64,000 nt of DNA from Antedon bifida (GCA_963402885.1 OY727095.1:19535001-19599000), one strand, 5' to 3'; counted from the stretch's first letter, positions 53,041 to 63,319 are shown. Notes: generated by a model not told the origin, from the sequence alone. A program made the numbers and translations.

Positions 53041-54377
53041 ATAGCTGTTCACCCATGTTCTTGCGCGGTGGTGTATTTAAAAATATCTTGTCCATTTCTA
53101 GGTCTTCTATTGAAAATTCAGGGGTATGATTTATTTGCGTGTGAAGCCAGATACCATAAAAGCTGTAGAAGTCGATATGTCTTAAAAAGCAAACCGCATC
53201 TAACGAAAGATGATCAGCATCAACAAGCATTGCTTGCAGTTTGTGAAATTGTAGATCGTATACACAAATTGTATGAATTGCAAAAAATCAAAACATCATT
53301 GTGTCCGTTTATCTAACTTGTGCATTGTTAATTACAGTAGCGTTGTCGTTCGGCAATGAACTTTTTATTATTATTCCCTTAAATAAAACTTTAGCATACT
53401 GTTATAAAAACGATCTTTTACAATTTCAGGTTATTCATAACACTAAGGTATTGAAACTCAGTGACGTGTCTGATGTATATTACGAGGTAGTTGGTGAGAG
53501 ATTATCATCCCAATATAATGAACATAAACTAGTGAGAGAACGACTTGAAAAGAAATATGGTGAAAGAAGTGGGTTTGCCGTCCCAGATAAAATGAAAGGG
53601 AGATACCAAGGTAATTTGATTTTCAACCCTGCAACTCATCCATCTGTTGCTGTTAAAGTGGAGCTTGAAGTGGCCACCGACATATTCAGACTTAGAAGCA
53701 ATGCCAGACCTATTACCAGACATTTTGAAAGACTTTCTGCTCATTTTATTTTCTGGCTCCATATCCCTGTATTGTTCTGAATGGGTAGAAAGGCTAATCA
53801 AATCAGTTGGTCAGGATATTTGTCGTAGGGTAACAAAGGGTCGCTGGAAATTACCAAAGCACATTGTGTTGTGCATGGCACTGCATCATTATGTTCCAAA
53901 GCAAACAGCTAAACCAGATTTTACATCGCATGGGTCATGCAGAAAGTAATAGCTTCTCAATTGAGCTAGAAAATGCCATTGCGGAAGCCACAGATGTTGT
54001 TTGTTGGACGTTTTGTCAAAAAAAATAATTAAAAAAAAGAAATCCTTCGTCGAAAGTGCAACGAAAAGGACGACAAAATTTCTGTCAAAAAGAACATCGA
54101 TTTGGCAAAGTTTCCTCCATCCAGACGATGTTTGCATCCACACATTAAGCGAGCAAACTATCAAGTAAAGATATGGAAGCTCGCACTAACACCTATTTAC
54201 GAGCTACCAAAACCTCAAGATAACAACGGATGGTATGTCGGCGACAATGGTTTGCTTGAGCCACAATGGTGTGAAGGTGATATACTACCAACAGAAGTGG
54301 TTGATATAATTGCGGATAATGACCCTTTTAATTTGTGTGTGTGTGTGTGGAAGTATATTGCGGTCTTGGGGCGATGA
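53041..54377 (+). pseudogene. Unassigned repeated invertebrate protein family, two-part remnant
   Basis: The plus-strand pieces are YDLFACEARYHKSCRSRYVL (metal-binding-like C...H..C, 53130-53190), TKVLKLSDVSDVYYEVVGER, PPTYSDLEAMPDLLPDILKD, VTKGRWKLPKHIVLCMALHH and RMGHAESNSFSIELENAIAE. Then, after an internal deletion, FPPSRRCLHPHIKRANYQVK, IWKLALTPIYELPKPQDNNG and EVVDIIADN. The order (A.YH.SC, KH..L..A, GHG.S.S, then PPT...L..H..R..YQ..IW and GW..D) recalls an abundant family without assigned function. Family members end in a cysteine-rich tail, which a (TG)n run at 54336-54349 replaces here. Two or three frameshifts. Confidence 0.5.
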
Positions 54378-54379
54378 TA

Positions 54380-55640
54380 TTACCATAATTACTAAATTTG
54401 TTAAATTTAACATTTATAGAGGGCCACTTCATCCTATGGAAGGCCAATTTTTTCTTAATATTTTGTAGTTTTTAAACACATATTTCAGATTAATTTATAT
54501 ACTTTTTTAAAGATTTTCTTTGCCTAACATATAAATTGTTATATAAATATTATGATATAATGCAAAACGTTTATTTACTACCGGGTTTTATTATGTTTCT
54601 TGGGCGCTAACAGCATATCGTAATATTTAGCCTGTGACGTCACTCGCCGAGGTAAACAATATACGCAGGACCTATGGATGAAATTTTATTAGGGTATGTT
54701 CTTATACCATGGTGAGGGTGAATTTTGAATAGACTACGGTCATACTTTGTAATAGCTGCTTTCACACTTTGTAATAATCTGTTTGGTAACAAATTATGGA
54801 TAATTATTACTGATACAGTATATCACTAATATATTTGCGACTCGGCTTACCACCGTGATGTGCTATGTGCATGATACTACAAGCTACATGGGCTTCATGA
54901 GGTCAATGTTAGCGTATTTTTAATAATACTCATTCGTTCTTTCAGTCTTTCAAGTTACCATGTTTAAAATGGTATTTTTAAGTACTTAAGATGACCTTGA
55001 TGACCTTTGTGCACATGCGTAAAAGTAAACTATTTGCAACATGCACACAACGATGACCATTAATATACATACACAGTAAATTAAATTACCGAGTTTAGAA
55101 TGGTAATTTGTACTTTTTAAGATGACCTTGATTATCATTATTATTATATAATTATTATTACATGCGCAAGCAGACTATCTTTTTACGTCAGTGGTTAATG
55201 AAATTGTTACTTTAGTGGTTGATTTTTGTTAGGTTAGTGGTTAATTTTACATTAGTGATTGTTGTTACATTAGTGGTTGATTGTTACGTTAGTGGGTGAT
55301 ACAGGCCCAATGGTCAGTGGGCCTTTGTGAAAATCAAGAAAATTCAACGTCATTCACAAATTCATTGCCATTTTTTAGAGAGGATGATTGGTGTTTTTTG
55401 GCCATAACTTTTTTAAAATATGAAATATTCCCCTTAGATTTCATGTACACTAATTCGAACTTGAAAATCAATGAAATATTCCCACAAATACTGACAATTT
55501 TGTGGCAACCTTCGTGAATCTAAAGAGCTGTCTGTGCGCAGCGATGCATATCAAGTCAAATTTTGCTGATGCGAAAGATCATAAAGTACATAGCAATGAT
55601 TTTTTCCAGACATTTATCCGAAGTTTTATCGATTACAATT
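54380..55640. other. No gene; short degenerate repeat near 55190-55300
   Basis: AT-rich. 55190-55300 contains five or so imperfect units around TTACGTTAGTGGTTGAT. The plus-strand reading 55296-55517 is unrecognised. Confidence 0.5.
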
Positions 55641-55653
55641 ACATAAAATAATA

Positions 55654-56511
55654 ATGTCTGACCTGTCAGGAGATATTGACATTGATTTTGACGATATAGC
55701 TGAAGTAGAGAACAATTTCGCAAGAAATCAATTGGTCATTTGAAAATGAACGTATAGTACGCCTATTGGTAGCTGGAAATGGAGGCTTTAGACATGGAGT
55801 GCCCGATATACAATGTCCATTGCGAAGAAAAAGATTATGCCCGATCGATTGACCAAGTAAGATGGAGGTGTCCAAACGGTCAATGCTGCAAAACGATAAA
55901 TTTAAGAAAGGGGAATTATAATTTAAGAAAAGAGCCTCTATGGACTCTGGCAGATTGTCGGTTTTACCTACATCTGGTTAACCAACTGTGGACAATCCAG
56001 AGGTTCCACTTATGAAACGGTCAAGGGAGAACTTGAGATTGGGCTAGACCACACTGTGGTGGACTGGATGCAGTTCTGCAGAAACGTTGCTGCAAATTAC
56101 CTTGTGAACCATCCACAACTTCTTGGAGGTCTGGAAATATTGATCGAGATAGATGAATCTTTTTTCTCAAAAAGAAAAAACCATGCAGGGAGGATTTTCG
56201 AAGCACATGCACCCACCACTTTGATTCCCATAATCAGCCAGTGGATCTGTCCGGGATCAATAGTTTGGTTAGATATGTGAGCCGCATATGGCCAACTTGC
56301 CAATTATGGTTACGTACACGAGAGGGTCAACCATATAAGAAACTTTGTGGATACCCAAACAAGAGTTGCCACCAATTGGGTGGAATCCATGTGGAAGAGA
56401 GCAAAGAGCAAGTTGAAGGATATGCACAACTCAATGAATCAGAACTCTATCCTATGTAACAGAACATTATCTGCTGTCAAAAGCATGAATTTGAGCAAAG
56501 CTGCCAAATAA
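55654..56511 (+). pseudogene. Merlin (IS1595/ISXO2-like DDE) transposase
   Basis: The N-terminus from the ATG at 55654 is MSDLSGDIDIDFDDIAEVEN. A shifted frame gives the zinc-ribbon-like block MECPIYNVHCEEKDYARSID with VRWRCPNGQCCKTINLRKG. A second shift at about 56010 opens the catalytic part, TVVDWMQFCRNVAANYLVNH, GGLEILIEIDESFFSKRKNH (first acid), LIPIISQWICPGSIVWLDM (second acid), a single TGA at 56278, then AAYGQLANYGYVHERVNHIR, TNWVESMWKRAKSKLKDMHN (third acid E). Family members commonly have tryptophan at the stop position. The region 56056-56511 is otherwise one frame of about 150 codons. Merlin elements are animal relatives of bacterial IS1595-type insertion sequences. Ends and target duplications were not resolved. 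Confidence 0.85.
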
Positions 56512-56639
56512 ATTCCAAGTCTTTAATTTCAAAAGTTGATACACTTAAGCTTACTAGACAAGGTTTAAAGAATAGCAAAGTTGCCATTGTCCAACAAAGG
56601 CTAGCAACATTTCTCAAAATTTTGTGATTTCTGCCCTTA

Positions 56640-57990
56640 ACAGTGAAGGCTGTAGAAAGTCGGATGTTAGATACACCATCATATCCTGCAAAGACTGTGA
56701 AACCAAAGAATCTGTAAGCAAACAACTAGTAGAGGAGATGAAGAAGCTTAAGAACATCAATCAGAACGAAAAACATTGCTATTAAGCCATTGATAAAAGC
56801 AAGGTAAAGAAAATGAAAAATGAAGTTGCTCAGAAAAAACCTGAAGAACATGAGAATAAACGCGAAGCTTATTAAAACCAAGAAACGGAATCGAAAAGTT
56901 AGAAGTAGATCAGAAAAGGGTAAAAGCAACATGCAAAATTAATAAAACTGCAAGAAGAAAGCTGTCTGTTGAACGAAGAAATTTCAGACCTTAAATTAAA
57001 TAGCAAAAATCTAATCCAAACAAAAAAAGATGGGTAAACCTTTAATTGGAATTACAAAAAGAAACCACAATAAAGTATGACGGCACCATGAAAAAGAGGA
57101 ATCATTTTCTGGAAGTGCAAATTGCTGATCAGTCAACAACATACACCACAGTCATATCATTATTGCCATCAGGTACTGCTACTGCTAATCTTCTTCTGCA
57201 AATGGTGCAAGATATAGGAGCTGCAAGACAAGCTACTCATGGATTAAATTCATGGTAATCAATCCTGGATTCAATTTCAAACTCCATGACTGTCCGTCAG
57301 AGTGGTCAATGCCAAGTTGAAGGAAGCCATGACGTAAGGCAACCAACATATGAACGAATTCTTTTGTGCAATGCATCTGTTAGACACATTTGCAAAATCA
57401 AATGATAAAACAATTTCAAAGTGGGAAAAAGATAGCTTGCCGACAGAATCAAATCAGATGGCGTTCCGAAGATGTTTAATTTAATGACAGTTCTGGTCTA
57501 CCATCTGAAATGTGTACTTCCCTGCAGAGTAAGAATATTCAACTAACAAAGATATTGTCTTTTAAACAGAACATCTGCATGGTTGACCACTAAGTCAGAG
57601 GATGAGAAGGAGGAACTTCTTTCTACTGCTTGCATGCTTAGCATTTGTAAAAGGAAAATTGATGCCACACAACAACAGCTTCATGAAAAGTTGCACATGC
57701 AGAAGAAGAAAGAACAACTTGCTGTGAAAGATGACTGTAACAGGCTATTAAGGAAGAATCTACTTTACGATTTAATGATCAAGTATGGAGGATTGTGGCA
57801 AGATACAAGCTAAATGGACAATCAACTGAGTGAGCTGTCATAAAAAAAATTGTTGAACAGAAGGCAGATCCATCACATTTTTGTTTCTCTTCAAGAGGTA
57901 AGCTGTATTCGCTGGAAAAACTGAAAGGAAATCAAAACACACTAATGCAAGCCAACATTTCTGAAGAAGAACTCATAGTAGAATGGGATT
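56640..57990 (+). pseudogene. YDGT-family mobile coiled-coil protein, copy B
   Basis: The plus-strand pieces are GCRKSDVRYTIISCKDCETK and VSKQLVEEMKKLKNINQNEK (coiled coil); IKYDGTMKKRNHFLEVQIAD with STTYTTVISLLPSGTA (57058-57180), matching the YDGT block of copy A; QGNQHMNEFFCAMHLLDTFA; and the C-terminal DEKEELLSTACMLSICKRKI, QQQLHEKLHMQKKKEQLAVK, YGGLWQDTS, then ADPSHFCFSSRGKLYSLEKL. It keeps the C-terminal region that copy A lacks. At least four frameshifts and stops. The two copies diverge in the glycine motif after YDGT (AGGK against PSGT). Confidence 0.55.
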
Positions 57991-58189
57991 AGTGTCATAT
58001 TTACTGTAACCACGAATTTCCAGGAACCTATAATTTGAATTGCATTTGAATTATTTTATTTTTCTTTAGTGACAAATTTATTTTAATACACATTTCAATT
58101 TTATTATTTCCGCAAATTACTCAAATTCAACTGGCTGAGGATGAGGTGCTTGTAGTTCATGGACCAAACAACTTGGATCTACAGGAACA

Positions 58190-58300
58190 TGTTCACCCCT
58201 CATGACTGGGTCGTCTACCGACAAGTTGTCTGTACCAACAACGACCTTGAAGGTTGGCATCGCCGAATTAATTGCCGTGCGAAACGTGGTAGGTGGTATT
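58190..58300 (+). pseudogene. MULE C-terminal exon (TNNDLEGWH motif)
   Basis: The plus-strand reading HDWVVYRQVVCTNNDLEGWH, RRINCRAKRG ends at a GT donor (CGTG|GTAGGTGG). The T-N-N-x-x-E-x-W-H motif marks the segment with the last acidic residue of MULE transposases. No upstream core is attached. 58000-58190 is non-coding apart from degraded readings. Confidence 0.6.
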
Positions 58301-58344
58301 TAAATACTGAATCTTAACTACTTCGACATATTTTTCTTTGTTTC

Positions 58345-58575
58345 TTAGGTCAACTACACAGAAGAACGTTTTTAATTAAATTACATTTTTTTATCAATAA
58401 GTTTCTTCTTACAGTACTTGATGTGCAAGTTCCTGATATTCCTCCATATGGTTTTTAGGTCACCTACGAAATGGAAGGAAAAAACGTTTTTACAATTAAA
58501 TTTCATTTTTCTTATTGATTATATTATTCTTCTTTTACAGGCAAACTTCAGTTTTATTTAATGTGCAAGTTTTTG
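58345..58575. repeat. Intron-like tandem duplication
   Basis: Two similar units: ACGTTTTTAATTAAATTACA to CTTCTTACAG then ATGTGCAAGTTCCTG, and ACGTTTTTACAATTAAATTT to TTCTTTTACAG then ATGTGCAAGTTTTTG. Each ends in a good splice acceptor followed by a similar short coding-like stretch, so an intron-exon unit may have been duplicated. Confidence 0.6.
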
Positions 58576-58878
58576 TACGAAGAGAGCATGCATAACACAG
58601 TATCGTAATTCGTTTTTAGGCAGAATGTGCAGCGATTGACATCATGACGAAGCATCGCCGCCAATGCTTGTTTGGTGCGATTGTGGAATGAATTTTGAGC
58701 CGGTGAGTGAGGTGTTCAATCCCTGATGATTGCAGCCAGCAGACTGATTAAATATAACTAAAATGCAAATGGGGTACTGGTATGTGTGTGACATCATCGT
58801 ATAAGGCCTGGCGCGCGGTTTCTTGGCTTTTTTCACCCTCTCCACCAACAACAACACGATCGAGGCATCGGGACGAGC

Positions 58879-59115
58879 ATGGAGGTTCTGTCTGAGGGTG
58901 ATCGTTTTGACAGTTACGATGCATTTAACAGAGCAATTGAGATCTATGAAACAACTTGTTTCATGAAATTTTATAAAAGAGAATCAAGAACAATCGAGGC
59001 AGCTAGCAAACGGCATAACCGTAGTATAAAGAAAGAGTTGCGTTATTATGAGAACCTTAGCCTGCATACACGGTGGAAAATCGTTTAAATCCCACAGCCA
59101 GGGTAAACAATGTTC
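58879..59115 (+). pseudogene. ZSWIM3-N-like N-terminal exon of a MULE-type gene
   Basis: From the ATG at 58879: MEVLSEGDRFDSYDAFNRAI, EIYETTCFMKFYKRESRTIE, KELRYYE; after a one-base shift CIHGGKSFKSHSQGKQCSS, ending at a donor (TCGTC|GTAAGT). The block F.S...F..AI..Y......F....R.SRT, then C.HGG..F.S...G, matches the N-terminal domain known from ZSWIM3-like and MULE proteins. It is probably the DNA-binding or zinc-binding first exon. No matching core exon follows, because the next coding sequence is an integrase. Confidence 0.55.
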
Positions 59116-59344
59116 GTCGTAAGTACTTTATTTTGTCATCAATTTACGATAATGAGGTGATGCCTCACGACTTAGCGATGCATTTTTTATCTTGACTTTT
59201 TTTCACAATGTTGAGTCAACTCGTCCCAACAATCCATTTTATGATCGAGATTGTCGTGTCCGCGTCGACCCGTAACAGAACTAGACGATTTTGCGCCTAG
59301 CCTAGAGCTTTTATTATAATATTCAAATGTGTTAAATTAATTAA

Positions 59345-60692
59345 ACAATATAATATCCGGTTTTGTTTAGATTGATTCAATGTATATATAACACTGACGC
59401 CGTAAAGTACAAGGGAAAACTATACAGATATATTTTAAGCATTATTTATGTTTTCAGTCGTTTTGTTTGGGTGCGGCCATTGGAACAAAAATCCAGCGCT
59501 CCAATAGCAAACTTACTCACCGAAATCTACAAGGAACATGGTCCACCTCACCGCTTACAGAGTGATAATGGAATGAGAATTTGATGGGAAGGTAAAGAGA
59601 GTTTGCAAACAGATGAAAATTAAAAGAATAAAATCACGGTCATACCACCCTCAGTCACAAGGGAAGGTTGAAAGAGTTCACCGACGAATTCGTAAGAAAA
59701 TGTTGTATGATCTCATGGTGTTGGAAAAGCAGGGTATAAACTGGGTCGCTCACTTACCAGATTACAACAGAATTTTAAATGAGGAGTGTAAAGAAGAGTT
59801 GGGTTGGAAAACACCCTTCGAAATCTACTACGGACAGAAATCAAATGTTTTAAGCAAACAATATCTACGTACGACGTAAATGAAGTTATAATAAAATTTG
59901 AAAATTTCAGTAAGAAAGGAACACTAAAATCAAAAAAGAAATTTATTCTGAAAGGCAGAATTTAAAAAAAAACAAACTTCAAAACGGAAAATACAAATAC
60001 AAAGTACAATTTCTACATCTAGAACGAATAAAAATGTTGAAGAGTGGATTCCTGTAGAAAACATTGCCACAAAGGAACGAGAAGGAACAAAGAAATGGAG
60101 CAAACGAAAGAAATTGAGGGAAAAACTGTACATTCCATTAAGAGGTCATGATAAATTTATTGAGAGGGATTTCTCTGAAGAGGGTATATCCTTAAGGTAT
60201 AACCAACCTGGTAATGGGAATTGCCAGTTTGATTTGGTAAGGTTCGCACTACAAGATTTAGGAATTTTCCGGACGGCCTACCAGCTACGTGCTGAAGTAG
60301 TTGGTTACCTTCGGGATAACCCCGATAATATAGACGGCATGCCTCTCCCAACTGTTTGTCGGGATGCCGTGGTCCAATTATACGGACCAAATGGCAAATG
60401 CAGGATACAAACACTGTCGAATATATATAGTATACAACTAGTAGTAGTGTCTTCTCTGGGTTCTGATGCAAGAACTGTAATTAACCCATTACATAGTTTC
60501 CGTTAGGCACAATCCATCTTGGACACTATGGAGAGGAACACGGTGAACACTATATTTGTGTGACGATTTTGAACAATCGCAAAAGGATGTATCCGATTCA
60601 CAATAAAGTGACTTTCAGATTGATGCCTCACCTCCGATATATCGAAGCTCGCTCGAAGATTCAGGTGAAGATAATATCTTTCCCTTACAACT
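59345..60692 (+). pseudogene. Integrase-OTU protease ORF of a retroelement-like mobile gene
   Basis: Integrase core: KYKGKLYRYILSIIYVFSRF, VWVRPLEQKSSAPIANLLTE, GPPHRLQSDNG (second acid), then after a shift KIKRIKSRSYHPQSQGKVER (third acid E), KKMLYDLMVLEKQGINWVAH, LPDYNRILNEECKEELGWKT with PFEIYYGQK. The D normally in the SIIDVFSR motif is Y, and the first catalytic D region is degraded. A basic linker follows (EEWIPVENIATKEREGTKKW). Then an OTU-type cysteine protease: LRYNQPGNGNCQFDLVRFAL, IFRTAYQLRAEVVGYLRDNP, SIQLVVVSSLGSDART, and in a shifted frame HLGHYGEEHGEHYICVTI. The Cys (GNC) and His (EHY) are both present, but the usual Asp of GDGNC is Asn. A possible acceptor TTTTGTTTAG precedes 59370. 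Confidence 0.75.
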
Positions 60693-61010
60693 AAATGAAA
60701 CTGATCGTCAATCTACAGTTGATATTAACAATGTCCCTAATGAAACTCTTGGTCTTCATCATTGGCCTAGCCATGTTTGTCAAACATATATCCACCTTCA
60801 TGATAAAGAAAGTTTCAAATGAAAAGAAAGATTTGCAGAAAGAGTTGGAAGCTCTAAATGCCAAGTAACTAATAATAATAAGGCGGTTCTTTACTATGTT
60901 GCCAGAAATGTATTTTTCTTCATGCATATCAGTATCAGATACAATAGTGTCAGAAAGATAATGAGGAAGTCGGGACCAGGTAGTGGTGTTATAATTGAAC
61001 TCTTATAGGA
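60693..61010 (+). other. Degraded continuation of integrase-OTU ORF
   Basis: One frame reads PPIYRSSLEDSGEDNIFPLQ and LNETDRQSTVDINNVPNETL, the next ALYYVARNVFFFMHIS-like sequence and SVRKIMRKSGPGSGVIIEL. The NVPNE(T/I)L motif is faintly F-box-like. The 58-codon membrane-plus-coil reading at 60693-60869 is probably an artefact of the wrong frame. Confidence 0.25.
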
Positions 61011-61074
61011 CATCCCCAGTGAGCTAATGCCTGGCTGGAACTTCAAGCTAAATCTTATGGTAGGTTCATTATTG

Positions 61075-61325
61075 TGTCACAGAGATTTAGGTGTTTTTAT
61101 TGACAAAAAACTAACGTTTGCTTTTCATGTTGATCATATTGTTGGCAAGCCGGGAGGTTACTCGGGCTGATGTGGCGAAATTGTCACAAATTCCCTCCAA
61201 CCACAAAAATTGCACTATATAAATCCCTTATCCAACCTTCCTTAGAATTTTGTTCAGTTATCTTTAATTCATTATCTAACGCACAATCTTCTAGAATTGA
61301 TATAACGTATTTGAGAATGTAATCT
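61075..61325 (+). pseudogene. LINE RT C-terminal fragment
   Basis: The plus-strand reading DLGVFIDKKLTFAFHVDHIV, GKPGG, then shifted LGLMWRNCHKFPPTTKIALY, KSLIQPSLEFCSVIFNSLSN, AQSSRID. The DLGV..D.KL.F..H...I..KA motif followed by ALY.SL..P.LE is the thumb region of CR1/Jockey-type ORF2. One frameshift near 61165. No 3' tail was recognised. Confidence 0.75.
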
Positions 61326-61329
61326 GTAG

Positions 61330-62110
61330 TAGGCTATGTGAAGACATGTCGAGTCACCAGTCAAATTGGCTAAATTGTAACATGTATCGTGGCTGGTATT
61401 ATTTATTTGGACAAGTAATGAGCATTGTTTACATAATAGAGTAATCAACTGATAACACGTTGACTACGAGTTTGTAAAGTATAACCTAACTTTTTTTAGC
61501 AACATATGTCATCACTTTCAACAAGATTAATGTGTTCAGGAGTATTTAAATCATACAAGTTTATCTTCTGTTTGTAAAAATCCGTGAAATATAACGGATT
61601 TTAAAAGTTTGGAAGGTATTTCATTTCTGCCACGGTGAATGGACCTGGTGACGAAGGGTCGTCCGGCCAGTATAATGCGAATTAAAATTAACTGTTTTAA
61701 CTCGAAATTGGAAATTGGCAACGAAATGTGAACGATGTTGACACGAACAATGCACATGGAAAAGGAGGTTGATAGATCGGGCCCAACGCGTCAAGCCCCA
61801 GTGTTTAGGGGTCTGATTAGTTCTCTCACAATTTTACTGATAGTTATAGAAGATTATTTAAGTTCAGGTTGTTAGGGCTAAATTGAATTTGCTGGTGTTA
61901 AAATGATTATTTTGCGGTTAGAAAGGCCCTATAGGTCCAAATTTGGAAGTGGTAAGAAAATGTCTCTTAAGGCTGAGGAATATGACATTTTGTATGATGT
62001 ACACTATCCGGAAAACCGAAAGAAATAGTCCTATAAATGTTTCCCGCAAATGTGTATATTGTATTAACTGTACTGCAGCCAGGTTACAAGCAGAAGCGTG
62101 CAGGCCGAGA
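61330..62110. other. No gene recognised
   Basis: AT-rich DNA with no repeat or ORF I can support. Confidence 0.5.
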
Positions 62111-62116
62111 AGTTAT

Positions 62117-63313
62117 CAAGTGTGTGGCAGGAAACCGGTGACTGAAAGGTTCCGTCTGTTACGTCGGTATTCGACGTTTTAACAGGAAACCGGTGAATTT
62201 CTGGATGTACATGCCTTACGATGCGATTTTATAACATTCCGCTTACGCTTACGAAAGTTGACATGAAGTCACACAATTTATAGGCCTATGATAATTTGTT
62301 AATGAAAATAAATAATTGTTAGTCTACATCATTTGAATTATCTATTTATAGAAATGGAATTGGAAACCGGGTAAAAAAAAGCCGATAGATAAATTGTAAA
62401 TATGATATTAACATCGTAGGATTTTTAAAGATTTTTTAAACCATGGATGTGTTTGCTATTGATATTCTTTTCAGTATTTGGCAAGGTCTGGTTTGTCTGC
62501 GGTGCCGTGGGTTTTCTTGTAATTATCAAATCTTTACTTTGTAATTGTACTGCTGTCATAGTTCTGAATTAAATAGGTTAGCCCTAGATCTGTAATGAAT
62601 TCCCCCACACACCTTTGCATTCTCACCAAATTCTTGGCCATTATTGTCACTGTATCCTGTACAAATATTAGTTTAGAATAGAATAAATAAATTTCATTTT
62701 TGTACAATCGTAATAAAAAGAATGTTTCTGTTGCATAAAATTGATCGTTGTGTTGGGATATGGTTTGTGTAGGAGTACTGTGTGTAGTGGGTGAAGCCTG
62801 GTTTCCAGTCGGAGGAACAAATTTCTTACGATTGTGTTGTTTTTACATTGGAAATAGGAAATCGGCAAGAAACCGGTTGGAAAAAGCTAAATGTCCGAAA
62901 CCGGTTGGAAAAAGCTAAATGTCTAATTAAACGACGTAACGCAACGCAAGTAGAAATCGCCGTAGTACAAGTGTGTGGCAGGAAACCGGTGACTGAAAGG
63001 TTCCGTCTGTTACGTCGGTATTCGACGTTTCGACAGGAAACTGGTGAATTTCTGGATGTACATGCCTTACGATGCTATTACTTTGCTATTGATATTCTTT
63101 TCAGTATTTGGCAAGGTCTGGTTTGTCTGCGGTGCCATGGGTTTTCTTGTAATCATCAAATCTTTACTTTGTAATTGTACTGCTGTCATAGTTCTGAATT
63201 AAATAGGTTAGCCCTAGATCTGTAATGAATTCCCCCACACACCTTTGCATTCTCACCAAATTCTTGGCCATTAGAATAAATTTCATTTTTGTACAATCGT
63301 AATAAAAAGAATA
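62117..63313. repeat. Local direct duplication (about 0.35-0.6 kb unit)
   Basis: 62117-62226 plus 62452-62718 are nearly identical to 62968-63077 plus 63082-63313. The first copy has 225 bp more in the middle (62227-62451) and about 40 bp more near 62660. Shared landmarks are GTGTGGCAGGAAACCGGTGA and TTTGCTATTGATATTCTTTT. Differences are few, so the duplication is fairly recent. The start of the second part looks like a splice acceptor (ATTCTTTTCAG). Confidence 0.9.
62869..62923. repeat. 28-bp tandem duplication with CCGGTT core
   Basis: GAAACCGGTTGGAAAAAGCT plus eight bases is repeated exactly with a 28-bp period between the two larger duplicates. The same GAAACCGG core begins the larger unit. 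Confidence 0.9.
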
Positions 63314-63319
63314 CAATGT

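Noticed and set aside
55654-56511. Bacterial contamination suggested by the IS1595-like transposase
   Set aside because: Merlin elements are the animal counterparts of these insertion sequences; base composition and neighbours are eukaryotic.
60693-60869. 58-codon ORF with a membrane segment and coiled tail
   Set aside because: It overlaps the expected continuation of the integrase-OTU frame, and the hydrophobic segment arises from the shifted frame.
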